This document shows positions 25,171-36,800 of a stretch of DNA of 64,000 nucleotides, one piece after another. A program made the translations under genes and the position numbers. Position 1 is the first letter of the stretch, and every line of letters begins with the position of its first letter. The stretch lies in contig NW_020170454.1 of NCBI RefSeq assembly GCF_000524195.1, positions 1 through 64,000 on the forward strand, given 5' to 3'. The notes under the pieces are model-generated. The model had not been told where the DNA came from, did no database searches, and saw nothing but the letters and a program-made list of their open reading frames with translations. The DNA comes from Echinococcus granulosus. Its lineage: Eukaryota > Platyhelminthes > Cestoda > Cyclophyllidea > Taeniidae.

Positions 25171-26303
25171 ATGGTACGCGAATACAACTGGCGTTACTCC
25201 TCCCATTTAGGTTGATGCCGTCAAAGTCCTAATAACAGCACCCACCCGACCCGAAGCCTATGATTTGATCCTTTTTATAGGACGGGGAGAAATGTTCGGA
25301 CAAAATCAACCCGTCACAATTACTCTCTATGACCTGTTTGCCCAGGACTCGCAATTACAGGTGCTTGTTGACGAAGCCCAAGACAGTGGACTAGAACCCT
25401 TGGAAGATATTCACACAACCACTGACCCAGATCTAGCATTTAAGGATATTGATGTGGCTATCATGTTGGACACAATCGAGGCAGCTTCCTATGCTCACAA
25501 AAACGAGAGGTTAAAACAGTGCTGGCAAGTTTACAGACGTCATGGCGAATATCTCGACAAGTATGGCAAGCAAACAACCAAGATTATAGTCACCGGCGAC
25601 CCAGTCAATACAAATGCTTATATCTTAAGCAAATATACCCCATCTTTACCCAAATCCTGTATAACAGGTTTGGTACGAATGGATCAAAATAGGGCTACAT
25701 TCCAAGTATGTAAAGGCAAATAATCAAGATACTTCACAATATAGGTTGCCAATAAACTTAACGCGCCCGTAGAGGCGGTTAAAAATGTTCTAATTTGGGG
25801 AAATGCGGGATCTGGCGCCTTTATTGACATCACGCATTCCAAGGTTCAAATGGAAAATGGTGCATTTAAACCCGCAACAGAATTAATCAACAACGAACAC
25901 TGGATGAAACACGTTCTTCAGCCATATGTTCAAAATTGGAGTTCTGAGTGTACTCCTGCCGATTCAATCGCCATTCTGAAAGCCAAGGCCATTATCGATC
26001 ACGTCAATGACCTATGGTTTGGAACGAATGAGGTAGGGGAATGCCCTTTCTCAATTTGTACATTAGGATTGGACGTCAATGGTGGTATACAGCAATGGGG
26101 AATACGGGACACCGGTTAATTTCTTCTCAGGATATCCTGTCATTATCCCGCAGCCCAAGGGAAATCCCATAATTGTGGCAGATTTGACATTCGAGGATTG
26201 GGGTGAATCCCAATTTGAAAGGACGGCTCACGAAATGGCGGATTTTGAAAAACGCATCTTGCAGTTGTGCGAATGCGCAGATGAAATCACTGATGACTTG
26301 TAG
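25171..26303 (+). CDS. cytosolic malate dehydrogenase-like protein lacking catalytic residues
   Basis: Exons 25171-25173 (ATG only), 25211-25705, 25745-26032, 26067-26303; introns of 37, 39 and 34 nt; 340 residues, close to the ~334 of cytosolic malate dehydrogenase. As far as I can align it by eye, the first ~187 residues match the family without gaps. Conserved segments include VAI at 83-85, GDPVNTNAYILSKY, MDQNRA with Asp159 and Arg162, IWGN at 183-186 and the C-terminal NGEYGTPVN. The key catalytic His187 is Ala. The substrate-binding Arg92 and Arg98 are Ala and Lys, and the glycine-rich NAD loop (residues 11-18) reads APTRPEAY. Malate oxidation therefore seems very unlikely. The frame is intact throughout, so it is probably a retained pseudoenzyme rather than a decayed pseudogene. 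The one-codon first exon is inferred from phase and alignment. Confidence 0.85.
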
Positions 26304-26353
26304 ACAAGCTACTTTATTTCGCCTTACACAAATACACAATAAGAGATCGCAAT

Positions 26354-26359
26354 TTTATT
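26354..26359 (-). terminator. AATAAA overlapping the ALKBH1 stop codon
   Basis: The minus strand reads GAATAAAATT, where TAA (26357-26355) is the stop codon of ALKBH1 and AATAAA spans 26359-26354. If used, the 3' untranslated region would be about 10-30 nt long and would lie in the 51-nt gap before the opposing gene. Confidence 0.45.
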
Positions 26360-27430
26360 CATTAACCTGTCTGACATTCACATTCAATCGGGTGGTGAGG
26401 ACGTACTTCTCTAAATTTTCGCGAATTCCATCTTCTCCAAACCGTTTTTTGAATGCAGAGAGAAGGCTTGGAAAGAAATCGTGCGACAGACATTGGGAAG
26501 CATTTCGCCATGATAACAAACGGGGAACGGCATGATAAGCCAATCTGCTATGACCCCCAGTCACCATTATGTCACCATGCTGCAGTAGAATGGGAATTAT
26601 AGTCTTTGCCGTATTACCGATATTTCCGTGAGGTAGGTGTCCCGGAATGCATGTTGAGGCTTCCAGAAGGAATATACATGGCCGGCCAAGGCTATTTGCT
26701 ACCGGTTTTAGTGTCTGCATAAGCTTACCTGATGGATACCAGAGGTGCGCGTTTGCAAACCTCAGAGTCGTCAATGTGAAATCCCATTGTGGTCCTTTTG
26801 CGATAGTAATTCACGATAGATGCCTCAGGAATGAAGTTATCGTAGTAAGATTTTTGAGTAAGTAGGTCCCGTCTATCGCCAATTACTTCGGATATTGTCA
26901 ACGCTATAGACTTGAAAAAATCTCCACATTTTGTTGGAAATTGTGATTGACAGCCTGGGGGATAGATTTTCTTTTCCCAATCGTAGTGGTAGCCGAGAGT
27001 GACCCAACGCAACCGACCCAAAAGTTGATTGGTTCCGCTAGGGTTCGAAAACTCAAGAAAACTTTTGGACCAGAACCCTGAATCGATCTTTGACTCCGAA
27101 AGGTTATTTCTTGCGTAGGAAGCAAATGGCCAGTCAAAGAGAGCTTCTTCGTAAAAGGGCAGAAAAGCAGGTTCAGGGATAGCGGACCGGAGAAGAAAAA
27201 ATTCCTCAGTGAGATTGTGCTGTAGAACAAAAGATGGTTCCAAGAAGCCATTGATTGAGTCTAAACAAAGATAGGTTGTATTCAAAACAGTTACTAGTTA
27301 GTGTTGTTGTAGTGACGAAAGCGCTCAAAGATGTATCCAGATTTTCCAGCTGTTTTGGTTCATCAGGAAAACATTTATAAAACTTAAAGACGCGCTTGCG
27401 TTCCTCGACATCCACAGAGTCAGTAGACAT
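26355..27430 (-). CDS. ALKBH1: ALKBH1-type Fe(II)/2-oxoglutarate dioxygenase
   Basis: ALKBH1 removes methyl groups from nucleic acids (tRNA m1A and related substrates; DNA 6mA and histone roles have been reported in animals). Exons in transcript order: 27430-27295, 27260-26729, 26691-26355, with introns of 34 and 37 nt; 334 residues. LRWVTLGYHYDWEKKIYPP is the family's signature segment. The metal ligands are HIDDSE (His207, Asp209) and His276 in YHAVPRLL. The 2-oxoglutarate-binding arginines lie in TTRLNVNVRQV (Arg324, Arg330). All catalytic positions are therefore present. HGDIMVTGGHSRL is also typical. The start is the ATG of MSTDSVDVEERKR; KFYKCFPDEP matches the family's early segment. 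The gene is convergent with the malate-dehydrogenase-like gene, with 51 nt between stop codons. Confidence 0.92.
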
Positions 27431-27535
27431 TTTCTAAGAAAAAAAAATCCGATTGCTTTGCAATTTAACAAACCCAGAATGACTATGAAAGGGGACGGCC
27501 AACCAAATTCCAACGATCCAGATTTATTTAACTAA

Positions 27536-28600
27536 CTATATTTTTCGTACAAAACAGTGTAAAAATGCAGCAGAAAAACAATTAAAAGTTTTGTATGTAA
27601 AAAAAGATCGCTTTGGTTTCTTATTCAAAAATGGCGAATTACTCCTATCAAACAGCTCAGCCAAAGTGAAAATCGACCAGCAGCTCAGCGTATTTCCTTG
27701 GCAGATTGTGAGAAAAACATCCAAGAAAATGCAGTGAATATGACTATTTTCTGCTTGCTTTAAATACAAATAATCAATAACGAAGACGAAGAACATTCCG
27801 CTAAACACCCCGAATCTGAGCCGCGACTCCGATGATTGCATTCATAACTCAGTAGGGCTCACAGAAAATCAGAGTTCTTTAACTTATCTGGGTGCTGCCC
27901 GTAGTAGCTAACATCGGTTTGCCAGCAAGATCCAGTCATGAAAACTGGAAACATTACTCGCTCAAAGTCTTCAGTTTACATGCGATTTCGCCAAATGATG
28001 AGTACATAATGCGGTCGGAAATACACGGCAGAATGGTCCGTTAGAACGCACTATCCTACTGGCAATTGTAGCAGCTCACTATGGCCATACGACATGGGAA
28101 AGCCATTGGGTTTTAAGTCAACAACTATGAGTCGTCAGCAAATTCGACCCACAAAAAAGGCCTTACAGTTTTCCACGCTACACCTAAATTTCCTGTAGCG
28201 GTATCGTAACTACTCCATGCCCCCGACGAAGGCCATGTGACATTGTGGCATTCTCCACAGTGTGAAAGGCGCTTGGCTAAAAAATAGTTTCTGCCGGGAA
28301 ACCTCAAGAGAAACTATTAGTCCTACCATATAGTAACGAAAAAGACCCTCAAAATTAGCAGATTACAGCAAAAAGAAGTAAATCTGACAATAAAAAGTAC
28401 CTCTACATTGGGTGAAGTGATGAGATGCAGCACCTGCGTCAACGACCTCTTAGGCTGCTACGATCGGAAGATATAGGAAAACGTGGCTAATTCGACTTGA
28501 GCGGACAGTGCATTGACAGTTTAAAAGTTACCCTATAAAATGTTCACTGTGAATTTACCTCAAACCAGTAATGCGCATTAAAACATAAATTGTCGTCCAT
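27536..28600 (-). CDS. possible small membrane-associated protein, unidentified
   Basis: A phase-consistent set of exons can be drawn: 28600-28559 (ATG, MDDNLCFNAHYWFE), 28457-28401 (QPKRSLTQVLHLITSPNVE), 28271-28167 (RLSHCGECHNVTWPSSG...), 27960-27884 (RVMFPVFMTGSCWQTDV...), 27815-27536 (FGVFSGMFFVFVIDYLYL... to stop). That gives about 186 residues. The second half is hydrophobic and could hold one or two membrane spans, and the third exon carries a CxxC. Donors are good; several acceptors have weak pyrimidine tracts, and alternative frames are open in the third exon. Its stop lies 105 nt upstream of the ALKBH1 start on the same strand. I recognise no family; the model may be partly wrong. 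Confidence 0.3.
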
Positions 28601-31600
28601 CGCGTGCAATCTATTGTTATTCTTTGATGTGGGAGATGGTTCACCTTTGCTACTACAATCCTATTTCACAATCTATTTGTAAAAAGGTGCTTATATTCAA
28701 GACATACTAAAAAAACCAAGGGGTTTTCATTTAAGCACTCAAATTTCATGCACACGCTTGTTTTTTCTTTGGCTAGTGGGGGACCAGCATTATGTGTACC
28801 TAAGCTGTATTCCAGACCCGCCGAGAGAGTGAGGTGATCGCATACTCCAGAGCAGTATCATAGTAGTAGGTGGCGAATTCTCCAACTAGTATTTACTCAC
28901 CTCAGTTCCTTCGTAGTCTTGTTTGTGAGATGTCATCTACACCTGTACAAGCGTTTTCCTCCCGGGATTTTGCAATAAAGCCATGCCACTGTAAATAATT
29001 GTACCAATGTGCCACCGAGCAGTTCATCTTCTTTAATGTTTTAAGTCAAGTCAATGCTTAATGATCATTTTTATTGTGTCTTCTCTTGCTACTAACTGAT
29101 CATAGCAAACATATCCAAACCAATCTCGATGTTCGGCACTAGTCTATCGCAACTTCTGCTGCTGTATCACTAAGGCTAGTGTCTAGAAGAAGCGACATAT
29201 GAGACGTCCAATTTGAAAGTAAAGAGTACCAGAATCGGTGTGAAGCAGAGCATATGCCACAGATCTTCTCACACTTTGTTATGGCTTTACTACTACTTGC
29301 AAATATATACTGCCCTGATTTCCCAAACCTTCACCGAAGCAAGACTGCTAAATCCACGAGACACCGAAGTCACTTCTAGATGGTTGGTGTTAGCCATGTT
29401 CTGACCCCTCGCTAATAGGGTGCAGTAATGGCGCCTTAAGCGTTGCAAGAACTAGTAAAGTGTTGGCTTTAGTGTCAATCTAACTCCATGTAGATGATGT
29501 ATCTAACACTGTGTAGTTCTCTATGTCGCTAGTGAGTGTCATGTAGTTGGCAATCATGTTGGGAAGCATAGGAGAAATACGAACACTGTGGTCGTGCCTC
29601 TCCTCCACCCTTAGGGAACAGCGAGCTGTGTTGGTTGACTTGCATGGCATAAACCTGAGAGAATGAGTTGGTGAAGGAGGTGGACTGGTGGGTGGATTAT
29701 TTGGGATTAACCAATGCTTTCCCTTTTCGCTGAACAATGCACTTCAACCCCCACTTGTTGCAAAAATCAACTTGCTAGCATCTAAAAGTCACAAATGATG
29801 ACGACTTTCATTTCAAAGTCTATGTATGCAGATACGATTTGACAAATCATTGTTGATTGGTATAACCGACCATTTGATTGGCAGTGTGTGAACCTCAATC
29901 TACCTAGTTGATGTACTGATGGATTCACAAGTCGGTGTTTGGATGGTTAGTTTACTACTCGTGGTTATGACTGCAGTCAGAAGGCTGGGCATCAGTCACA
30001 CTTTCGTGACAGCCACATACTCCGTATTTCTCAAGTTGACCTCAACAGGCTTTTGACAAAAAACTGATACCGAAGTGCAGTGAATTTTACTTGTGAATGT
30101 TTAATATCTGCCTTCACTCACCTATAGTGACAGGCTAGATGATCAACTGTAGAATGTGAATCAAATTACCAAGTGGAAGAAGTTGTGTGTCCACACGAGC
30201 TCAAACGCGAGCATTGACTACTACAAATGACGCGGTAGCCTCAATGCGTTATAAACCGATGTTTGTGCATTCGCTTGTGTCCAAATCACTTGCTACTCGT
30301 ATAATCAGTAGACTAAGACTTCGAAATAGACACCACTGCCCACTGGCGCGTACGAGTAAGCGCGGAGGTATGGTTGACTAGTAGAGACTGACGGGGACTA
30401 GGGTGATTTCACTGTGCTTGAAGAATGTCCGAGCATCAGTCGTGGAAATGGAAGCTTTTAAAAACTCGAAAGAGGAGTAATTTATGAGTGTGCACGCATC
30501 CCCCTGTGGGTTAAAGTGAGCACTTCAGTAAACGCTCGAATGGATAAACCATTTGGGCAAGGAAGCATCAAACTCCAAATACAAACACCAATTATAGTGC
30601 TCTCCATCTGCACTACAATTAATATTTAATCTACGAATTTGACAATTCAAAGGCTATCAACGTGTTTATTTTGATCTCTTCATTTGTCTTTCAGGGTCGT
30701 CTGTGGGCGGTGCGTTGGCGTATCACCATTCCACAGTTGACGCCCAAGTTGTTGGACAAATTGCCCTACTTATGAATTTCAGTAGCAAATTACAGCAATG
30801 CAGGAAAAGTTTCTTTTTTCTGTTTATCAAGTAGTAACTGGACACAGCACCTTTGCCTGATGTCTCCATTGAGCACATTTCACTACACAAACATGTTCAC
30901 TCTCACGGATGTTCAGTTAGTGGACGATTCCAACATCGTGCGGAGATACTCTTCCATGGAAACACATCGATGCATGCTGGACTCACAATTACAAACATTC
31001 TCTTTGCAGATGGTTAGTAAAACCCACCGCAGTATCGACGACATAGTCAACGTTAGCAGCGTTTGATGATTTTTTTTATAAAGAGAGTGTGACCTGCATG
31101 ATGAAACAGCGCGTTGCCTGTCGTCTGACATCAACCACCTCACTACTGAGGCCGCCATACAATTGGCTCTCCTCTACTACAAATCGGTTATTTCGTGCGA
31201 TTAGGGGCAAACTAGGTCTAGAGTTATCACAGAAATGAGACCTTGTAAATACTTCATTATGATGGACGCTGCGGTGCGAAGCCTCCCACCATCACCATCT
31301 GCAATAACGCTGTAACTACACTGCATATTCCGACAGTTCTGATGTATCCACCTCACTGTTTATCAAATAGTCAGGTGAATACATCAAGTCGCAGACAGGC
31401 ATTTGAACGAACATCGAGCTGGTTCATGCCATCATAATGTGGGGACGTCTAGTGGCCTACCCATGTGAAGTAAACAGACACGTCCTTGTGTTTTGACGCA
31501 CAAATTTCAGCCACAACAAATGTCAAACGAGCTGTACAACAACGGGACTGCGGAAAGTGTTTAAAAAGCTGCAAAAACGAGAAATTTGATTCACCTTTTT

Positions 31601-33783
31601 TTGCTACAATATGATGCTGCGACTGCGTGATCAGTGTTGAATATCACCTTTCACTTTGTACACACCATGTGACTGAACCCGCTGCATTGTTTGGCGCTCG
31701 TGGCTGGATGATGCAATTGCATTGGCGTGTGAAGAACAATAATTCGAGACAAACGTTCTGCGTGGATGGGTGTGGAAAGACCTCTCTTTTTCAATCTGTC
31801 TATTTATTGAAAATACAGGTGACCTTGGCTTCCGCAGATCTATTAGCTTGAGGTCCAATTTTCTTTGGGAAATTTTACACAGCCTTGAGAAACTCCTTCA
31901 GCCTGGACTCACAACAGATGTCACACCTTCCAATGGCAAGACTTTTCTATCCCTCCCTTCCTCTCTCCTTCAATCACTTTCTCACCCTACCTGTGTGGCC
32001 ACTTTCTTCCCCACTCCCTGATTGCATACATCGCGTCGTTGGTCTCCGTGGGTCACAACAAACGCATGCACACCAAGAAGAGGTGGAGGGAAAGAATTAA
32101 TGAGAAGTGAAAGGATAAAGAGGTGACAGTCAAAGTCAACTGTTAAATTTGTGAAAATCTAATGGAGTACCACCACAAGCTCTAAGGACTGACCCAGATG
32201 GCATTTGCAATACCCAGTAGATTTGAAAAGTTGCTCATGATGATGAGACAAAAATACACAAATAGGATGCGTTGAAATTCTGCTCTGCAGCATGACCTCC
32301 AGGTCATGGCAGCAGCCTCCCTGCGTTCGTACGTGCTATGTTCTACCAATACATGCAACTTCGGTGAAGCCTCGGCACGTTGCAATTAGCATTAGGTCTT
32401 CATCCATACCAAAAACAAGAGTCTCTCTTTTTGCTAAAAAGAAAAAGGAACTGCTAGAAGTGAAAACGTTGAAAATTTACACATCAGCCTTCGTGTTTAC
32501 CCAAGGCCTGCAAAGCAGAAAGGCGTGTCAGTACTGCTGAACCACCTTAGGACGGCCTGCCACGCGTCGCCATTGGTGTTGGCGAAACGAAAACAGCACA
32601 CTTTTGAAGGTGGTATACAGTCAAATCACGTGCCAAGGCACGGATTTAGCACTGCGGAGATGGCAAAGCCAAAATGTCAATGCCTTCAAGTGGCGGCGTC
32701 TTTGGGTTTAGCGGGACGGGGGACGTGGTTAGCACCCGTCAATTATCAGGCCATAGCGCAGTGTCACCGCCACAACTCCAGGTGTGACAGGTCTAGGTAA
32801 GCCTATTTGCTTTGGGTGAACGGTTAGATAATCATAACGTCGTCGGTGCTGTATGGTTGGTGGACAGTTAGCTGGGTGCCTAGAGAGAAAGGCGGGTGTG
32901 GACACTGCTCACACACGACCGCTTCATTTGAATCGTGCGATCCATTCGACAATATTCACGGAGAAATTTACACTAGTGACGCACGAAATCCTCTTTTCAA
33001 CTTCAAATTAAAGACCTCTTAGTATTCAATGCAATATTGTTGTTTATCATGAAACGGTAATGGGCGCGTTTTAACTGCGCGGTCTACTGGTTAACATAAG
33101 TAGCGATTACAAGCTATGTTGAGCATCGTCTTCCGGGATATCGGACAAGCATTCCTACAACCTCATCACAGCCAGGCGTCTGCACTGACAACGCGTCAAA
33201 TCAACCAGTCAAGTCAAATAAACCGCTATGATGGATTTTAGACAAAGCTCCGTCAGACCATAGAGGTCATTTCAAATCTGCCTACTTGCAACGCACCGTT
33301 GTGACCTCGCAACCGGTGTCAGATATCGCATGTAGCGTGCCATTTTACTACCCACATTGCCTTGCACGTGCAAAAATTGATGAGATACAGACATCAAAAT
33401 TATTATCAGAACAGACTTCAGGTCCACATAAACAAAGCTGCGGAGACATGGCGACCAATTGGAAAAAGAGGCCTTCTAAACGGGAGTTCAGAGCGGGTGC
33501 CCTACCCACCTGGCAAGTGTCTGGACAGATTGCGCGTTTGTTCTCCTTCTGTTTTGAGTGACAAACTCAACCTTGACATAGCAATTATATTGCAACTACA
33601 GCTTTTGAAATTCCCAAGCATACATAGACACACGCACAAACAGGCAGTGACAAAAGTAAAGGGGAGATTCGAGGGAGGGAGGGAGGGAGGGAAACAGGGG
33701 GAAAGGAAGGAGGGAAAGGAAAAGGAAGATGTTGAAGGATAAAAAATCGGCGGGTCTCTTTTGATTGGAAAATTAGTGGGAGT
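28601..33783. other. gene-poor stretch with one possible terminal exon
   Basis: No recognised gene in about 5 kb. A plus-strand frame at 30695-30775 follows a good acceptor (TTTGTCTTTCAG) and reads GRLWAVRWRITIPQLTPK and on to a stop, 26 residues in all, but no partner exon was found. Near 33670-33733 there is a nearly pure purine tract. Other open frames are short and unconvincing. Confidence 0.4.
33670..33733 (+). repeat. homopurine tract (GAGG/GGAA-rich)
   Basis: Almost every base is a purine, with repeated GGGA and GGAA units and several GGG runs. Such tracts can adopt triplex or quadruplex structures. It lies just downstream of the minus-strand dienelactone hydrolase gene. Confidence 0.7.
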
Positions 33784-35241
33784 CTAGTGACCCCGAACAC
33801 CACTGTTAGATGCCTCATCCTCAGCGCCATCCTCTGCCTCCTCTTCCTTGAGATTCTCAATAAAGAAGGCCGATGCAAGAGTGATAGTTTGATTCACGGC
33901 TTCAAGAGTGTTTTGATTATTCAGGTCCCCCAGAGACGAAGCGTATCCATGGCCCTCTTCCGCGAAAGTGTAGTACCTGTATGGAGATAGACAAAATTAC
34001 ACCCCCCACTGAGTCAATTATAGTAATTTCGACAAATTCTACATGACGGCCGCTCTGATAAATTGAAGCGTGACCTAGCATATCGTTCCATGCCAGAGTC
34101 TAGGTTACTAGCGTTTTCGATCTTTGATGGCGTATGGCTACAAAACATCTGTTAGTTAGTGAATTAGTTGGTTACACGCGGTTAAACTAAGAACCAGAGC
34201 AAAATAAATGTGGAAGCCACGATGTCGAAGAATTCTAAATTTAGCGAAAGCATAACTCCTCCTTAAATGTGCCTCTAATAAAGTGTTCCGAGGTTTCACA
34301 TGACTCATAAGTGCAGCTGAAAAGATCGCGTGCACCGAGTATTACAAGACAACCAAGTAAGTTACACAATAGGCGTGAAAACAAGGCAAGACTACCCAAA
34401 CTTCCTCCAAATGAGTCAACAAGTCTGGCTAACAATGATTGGACAAGCATATACATTTGAACCTAAGCTGATATAGAAAAGTCGAAAACCGAGCACTCGC
34501 CTACACCGATCACCAAACGGCCTCTTGTCTAGAATCCTTTTAATAGGTTCAATGGAAGTATCTTCACCAGAGGGCATAAAGAACACGGGGATAGAGAGTT
34601 TTTCAGCATCTTCCGGCTCGAGCATGAGGCCATCAACTGAGACTCCTGCTAGGTAGCCGTAATCTCGGGAACAGCAGGCACGTAGAACCTGCCTTCCACC
34701 CCACGAAAAGCCGAGAATACCCAACTTCTTATGATGCTCTTCAGCAAGAAGGGTTCTGAGGTAGGTATTTGCTGTGGACAGGAGCTAAATCGAGCAAAAG
34801 CGAGAGTTAAACAGTGATCTGTTCCCAATTAAGGATGCACAAAATTAATAAAAGGTGCCATACGGCAGAAACATCTTCCCAGCAGCTGACTTTCTCCAGC
34901 CATTCAGTGAAGACTTCGGTATGCTTTGGAGGAAAATCATCCAGGGACCATGGTTTACCATGAAAGAAATCAGGCAACAGCACATGAGCGTTGGTCTGAT
35001 CAGCAAGCATATCTGCGAAACGTCGAGTATTATTGATATCGAAACCGAAGATGTCATGTACAATAACGATTCCCATATTTGCGGGAGTCAAGCTGCCATT
35101 CGAGACTGAGTAAGCACAGGTTTTGTCCGGCAACACAATCTCTTTGCCGCGACAGTGATAAGTAAAGGGAGGGACTGTTAGGCGTCTTGATTCAAGAGAC
35201 TTGTTGAAGTCGGGATCAGATTTATCCTGAGAAAGCTCCAT
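33784..35241 (-). CDS. dienelactone hydrolase family protein (CMBL-like)
   Basis: Alpha/beta hydrolase of the dienelactone hydrolase/carboxymethylenebutenolidase type, cleaving small lactones or esters in the cytosol. Exons in transcript order: 35241-34864, 34784-34507, 33976-33784, phases consistent; 282 residues. Family marks are GIVIVHDIFGFDINNTRRFAD, VLLPDFFHGKPW, the nucleophile elbow GFSWGGRQ, FFMPSGEDTSIEP (candidate acid Asp) and EEGHGYASS (catalytic His). The nucleophile position is serine instead of the cysteine of classical bacterial enzymes. A Glu/Asp-rich tail (EEEAEDGAEDEASNSGVRGH) extends the C-terminus. The start chosen is the first ATG (MELSQDK); an upstream in-frame extension has only TTG. 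ZNF706-like lies 209 nt upstream on the same strand. Confidence 0.88.
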
Positions 35242-35449
35242 CTTCCTAGGAGGACAAAAGCCACACCTATCCAATTGAGCAAAAACGGAACAAGATTTAC
35301 GCGTAAGAGGCCACTATGGAGGGAATAAAACACAAATTTTCCTCGAGAAAATTTAATTATAGCATTTCTAATATTACATAAAGAGTTCATAAGAAGGTGA
35401 GGGTTAACAAAACTGTTAGCACAAGACCCATAGGAAAAAAAATGAAAAT

Positions 35450-35668
35450 CTAGAGATCGCGAAGTTCTGCTGGAAGTTCGGCTTTAGGATGCTTGCTTTC
35501 GAAGTGCAATTTATACGTTTTCGGGTCTGGCATCTGCGTCTTACAAACACAACACGAGAAGGCTAGTTTGGCATCCGCCGTTTTCTTATTATCAGATGGA
35601 TTCTTTTTCGCATTTTGCCTTTCTTGATTTCTCTTTTGTGATTGAATCTTCTGGAGTCCGCGTGCCAT
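35450..35668 (-). CDS. ZNF706: ZNF706-like small C2H2 zinc-finger protein
   Basis: Single-exon gene of 72 residues, matching the usual size of this small conserved animal protein (human about 76). MARGLQKIQSQKRNQERQ is the basic 4F5-like start, and the C-terminal half CCVCKTQMPDPKTYKLHFES carries one C2H2 finger (Cys-x2-Cys, then His in LHFESKH). KHPKAELPAEL ends the conserved block. The chosen start is the MARG ATG; an ATG four codons upstream is in frame (MFLN) but family members begin MARG. The vertebrate protein is a nuclear factor linked to transcription or translation control; its role here is inferred only. Confidence 0.93.
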   Translation of the reverse strand: MARGLQKIQSQKRNQERQNAKKNPSDNKKTADAKLAFSCCVCKTQMPDPKTYKLHFESKHPKAELPAELRDL

Positions 35669-36608
35669 GTTGAGGAACACCGGGTACCGCGTGAATTGAA
35701 AAACCTGTTTTACTGAATCGCGTGACCCAATGGGCTATGTGATGTAAAATAACTCATTTTTGAAACGAAATGCGGTTTACTACTCGCCTATTGTAGGTCA
35801 GAAAGACTTAAAAAATTTTATTACCGTACCGGTAAACAAACCCACAGGCGGGATATGGCGAAGTTAAGGTTATTTGCTGCTAACTCCCGGTGTTTTATAT
35901 ACATCAAAACAGCATCCACATTAAAACACAAAAAATGAATTTAGCTCCTTTTTATTTTTTCCATTGCATTGTTTAGTGCATTTAGCAGCAATGATTTTTT
36001 GCTGAAATTAATCATATTGGTGAACAAAATCCCATGTGATTCGCACTTAATGATTCGCGCAGGTGCCATGCAGATAGACCGACACATCAACATACCCTGT
36101 AATGTACAAAAACCCACAAGGCATTCTGGTGTCCCTTTGCCATTTTTTGACCACCCGATTCGTTCTTGGTTTGATGCGGCTCAGCATCCCGTTTCTTCAG
36201 GATAACAAATCTCCCCTATCATTAAAAGGCAGTATATTTTATGCTGTCCAGGTTAATATGATTTGGCCGTTTGTCTTTTAAGAAAAGGACGCAACTTTGC
36301 ATTCGCCAACTGCTTTCACTTCACTAAAGCACTGGCTGTTGAGTAGATATCTCCAATAGCAAAATCACATATATTTAGAAGAAAGGAAATTAAATAGACT
36401 TTCAGAAATATATTAATATGCTTGATTTTGTTTACTCAAGTTAGTACCAATTCTGGTTTAGTTTCACAAAACATATTTAAGACTTGCTAATTGGTTTGGT
36501 TAAAAAAACCTAAGAAACTGACCTAATGCCATACTGAAGCTTACCGAGCACTATATTCATCTACTTAAGCAAGCTTGCTCTTTGCAAATTTTGGATCATC
36601 GTATATGT
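35669..36608. other. intergenic, AT-rich
   Basis: Upstream of the ZNF706-like start. One plus-strand open frame of 78 codons (35969-36205) shows no recognisable feature. Presumably contains the ZNF706-like promoter; no motif stands out. Confidence 0.4.
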
Positions 36609-36800
36609 GTAGCGTCTCGAGACTTCCCTGAAGACAAGAGAAGATATAATGCTCGTGCAGAATATATATGTTCAGCACAGAGAATGTATTTGGGCTACTG
36701 GCATGGGCTGATGGCCAGCCCACTTGTGCGGTACAAAGGCAAAATTAAAAGAGGCTCATCGCCATTGCAAAGAGCTAAAAAAACCATCATATTACATATG
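36609..36800 (-). repeat. dispersed ~180-bp repeat, copy E
   Basis: Minus-strand copy. Reverse strand shows GCCTTTGTACCGCACAAGTG, GGCTGGCCATCAGCCCATGC, CAGTAGCCC, ACATATATATTCTGCACGAG, CTTGTCTTCAGGGAAGTCTC and GAGACGCTAC. It explains the open frame at 36582-36863. Confidence 0.75.

Noticed and set aside
28125..28307. Resemblance of FLWVEFADDS to the FLW-E motif of TMEM55-type proteins
   Set aside because: The motif lies past a good GTAAGG donor, and the surrounding cysteine pattern does not match that family.
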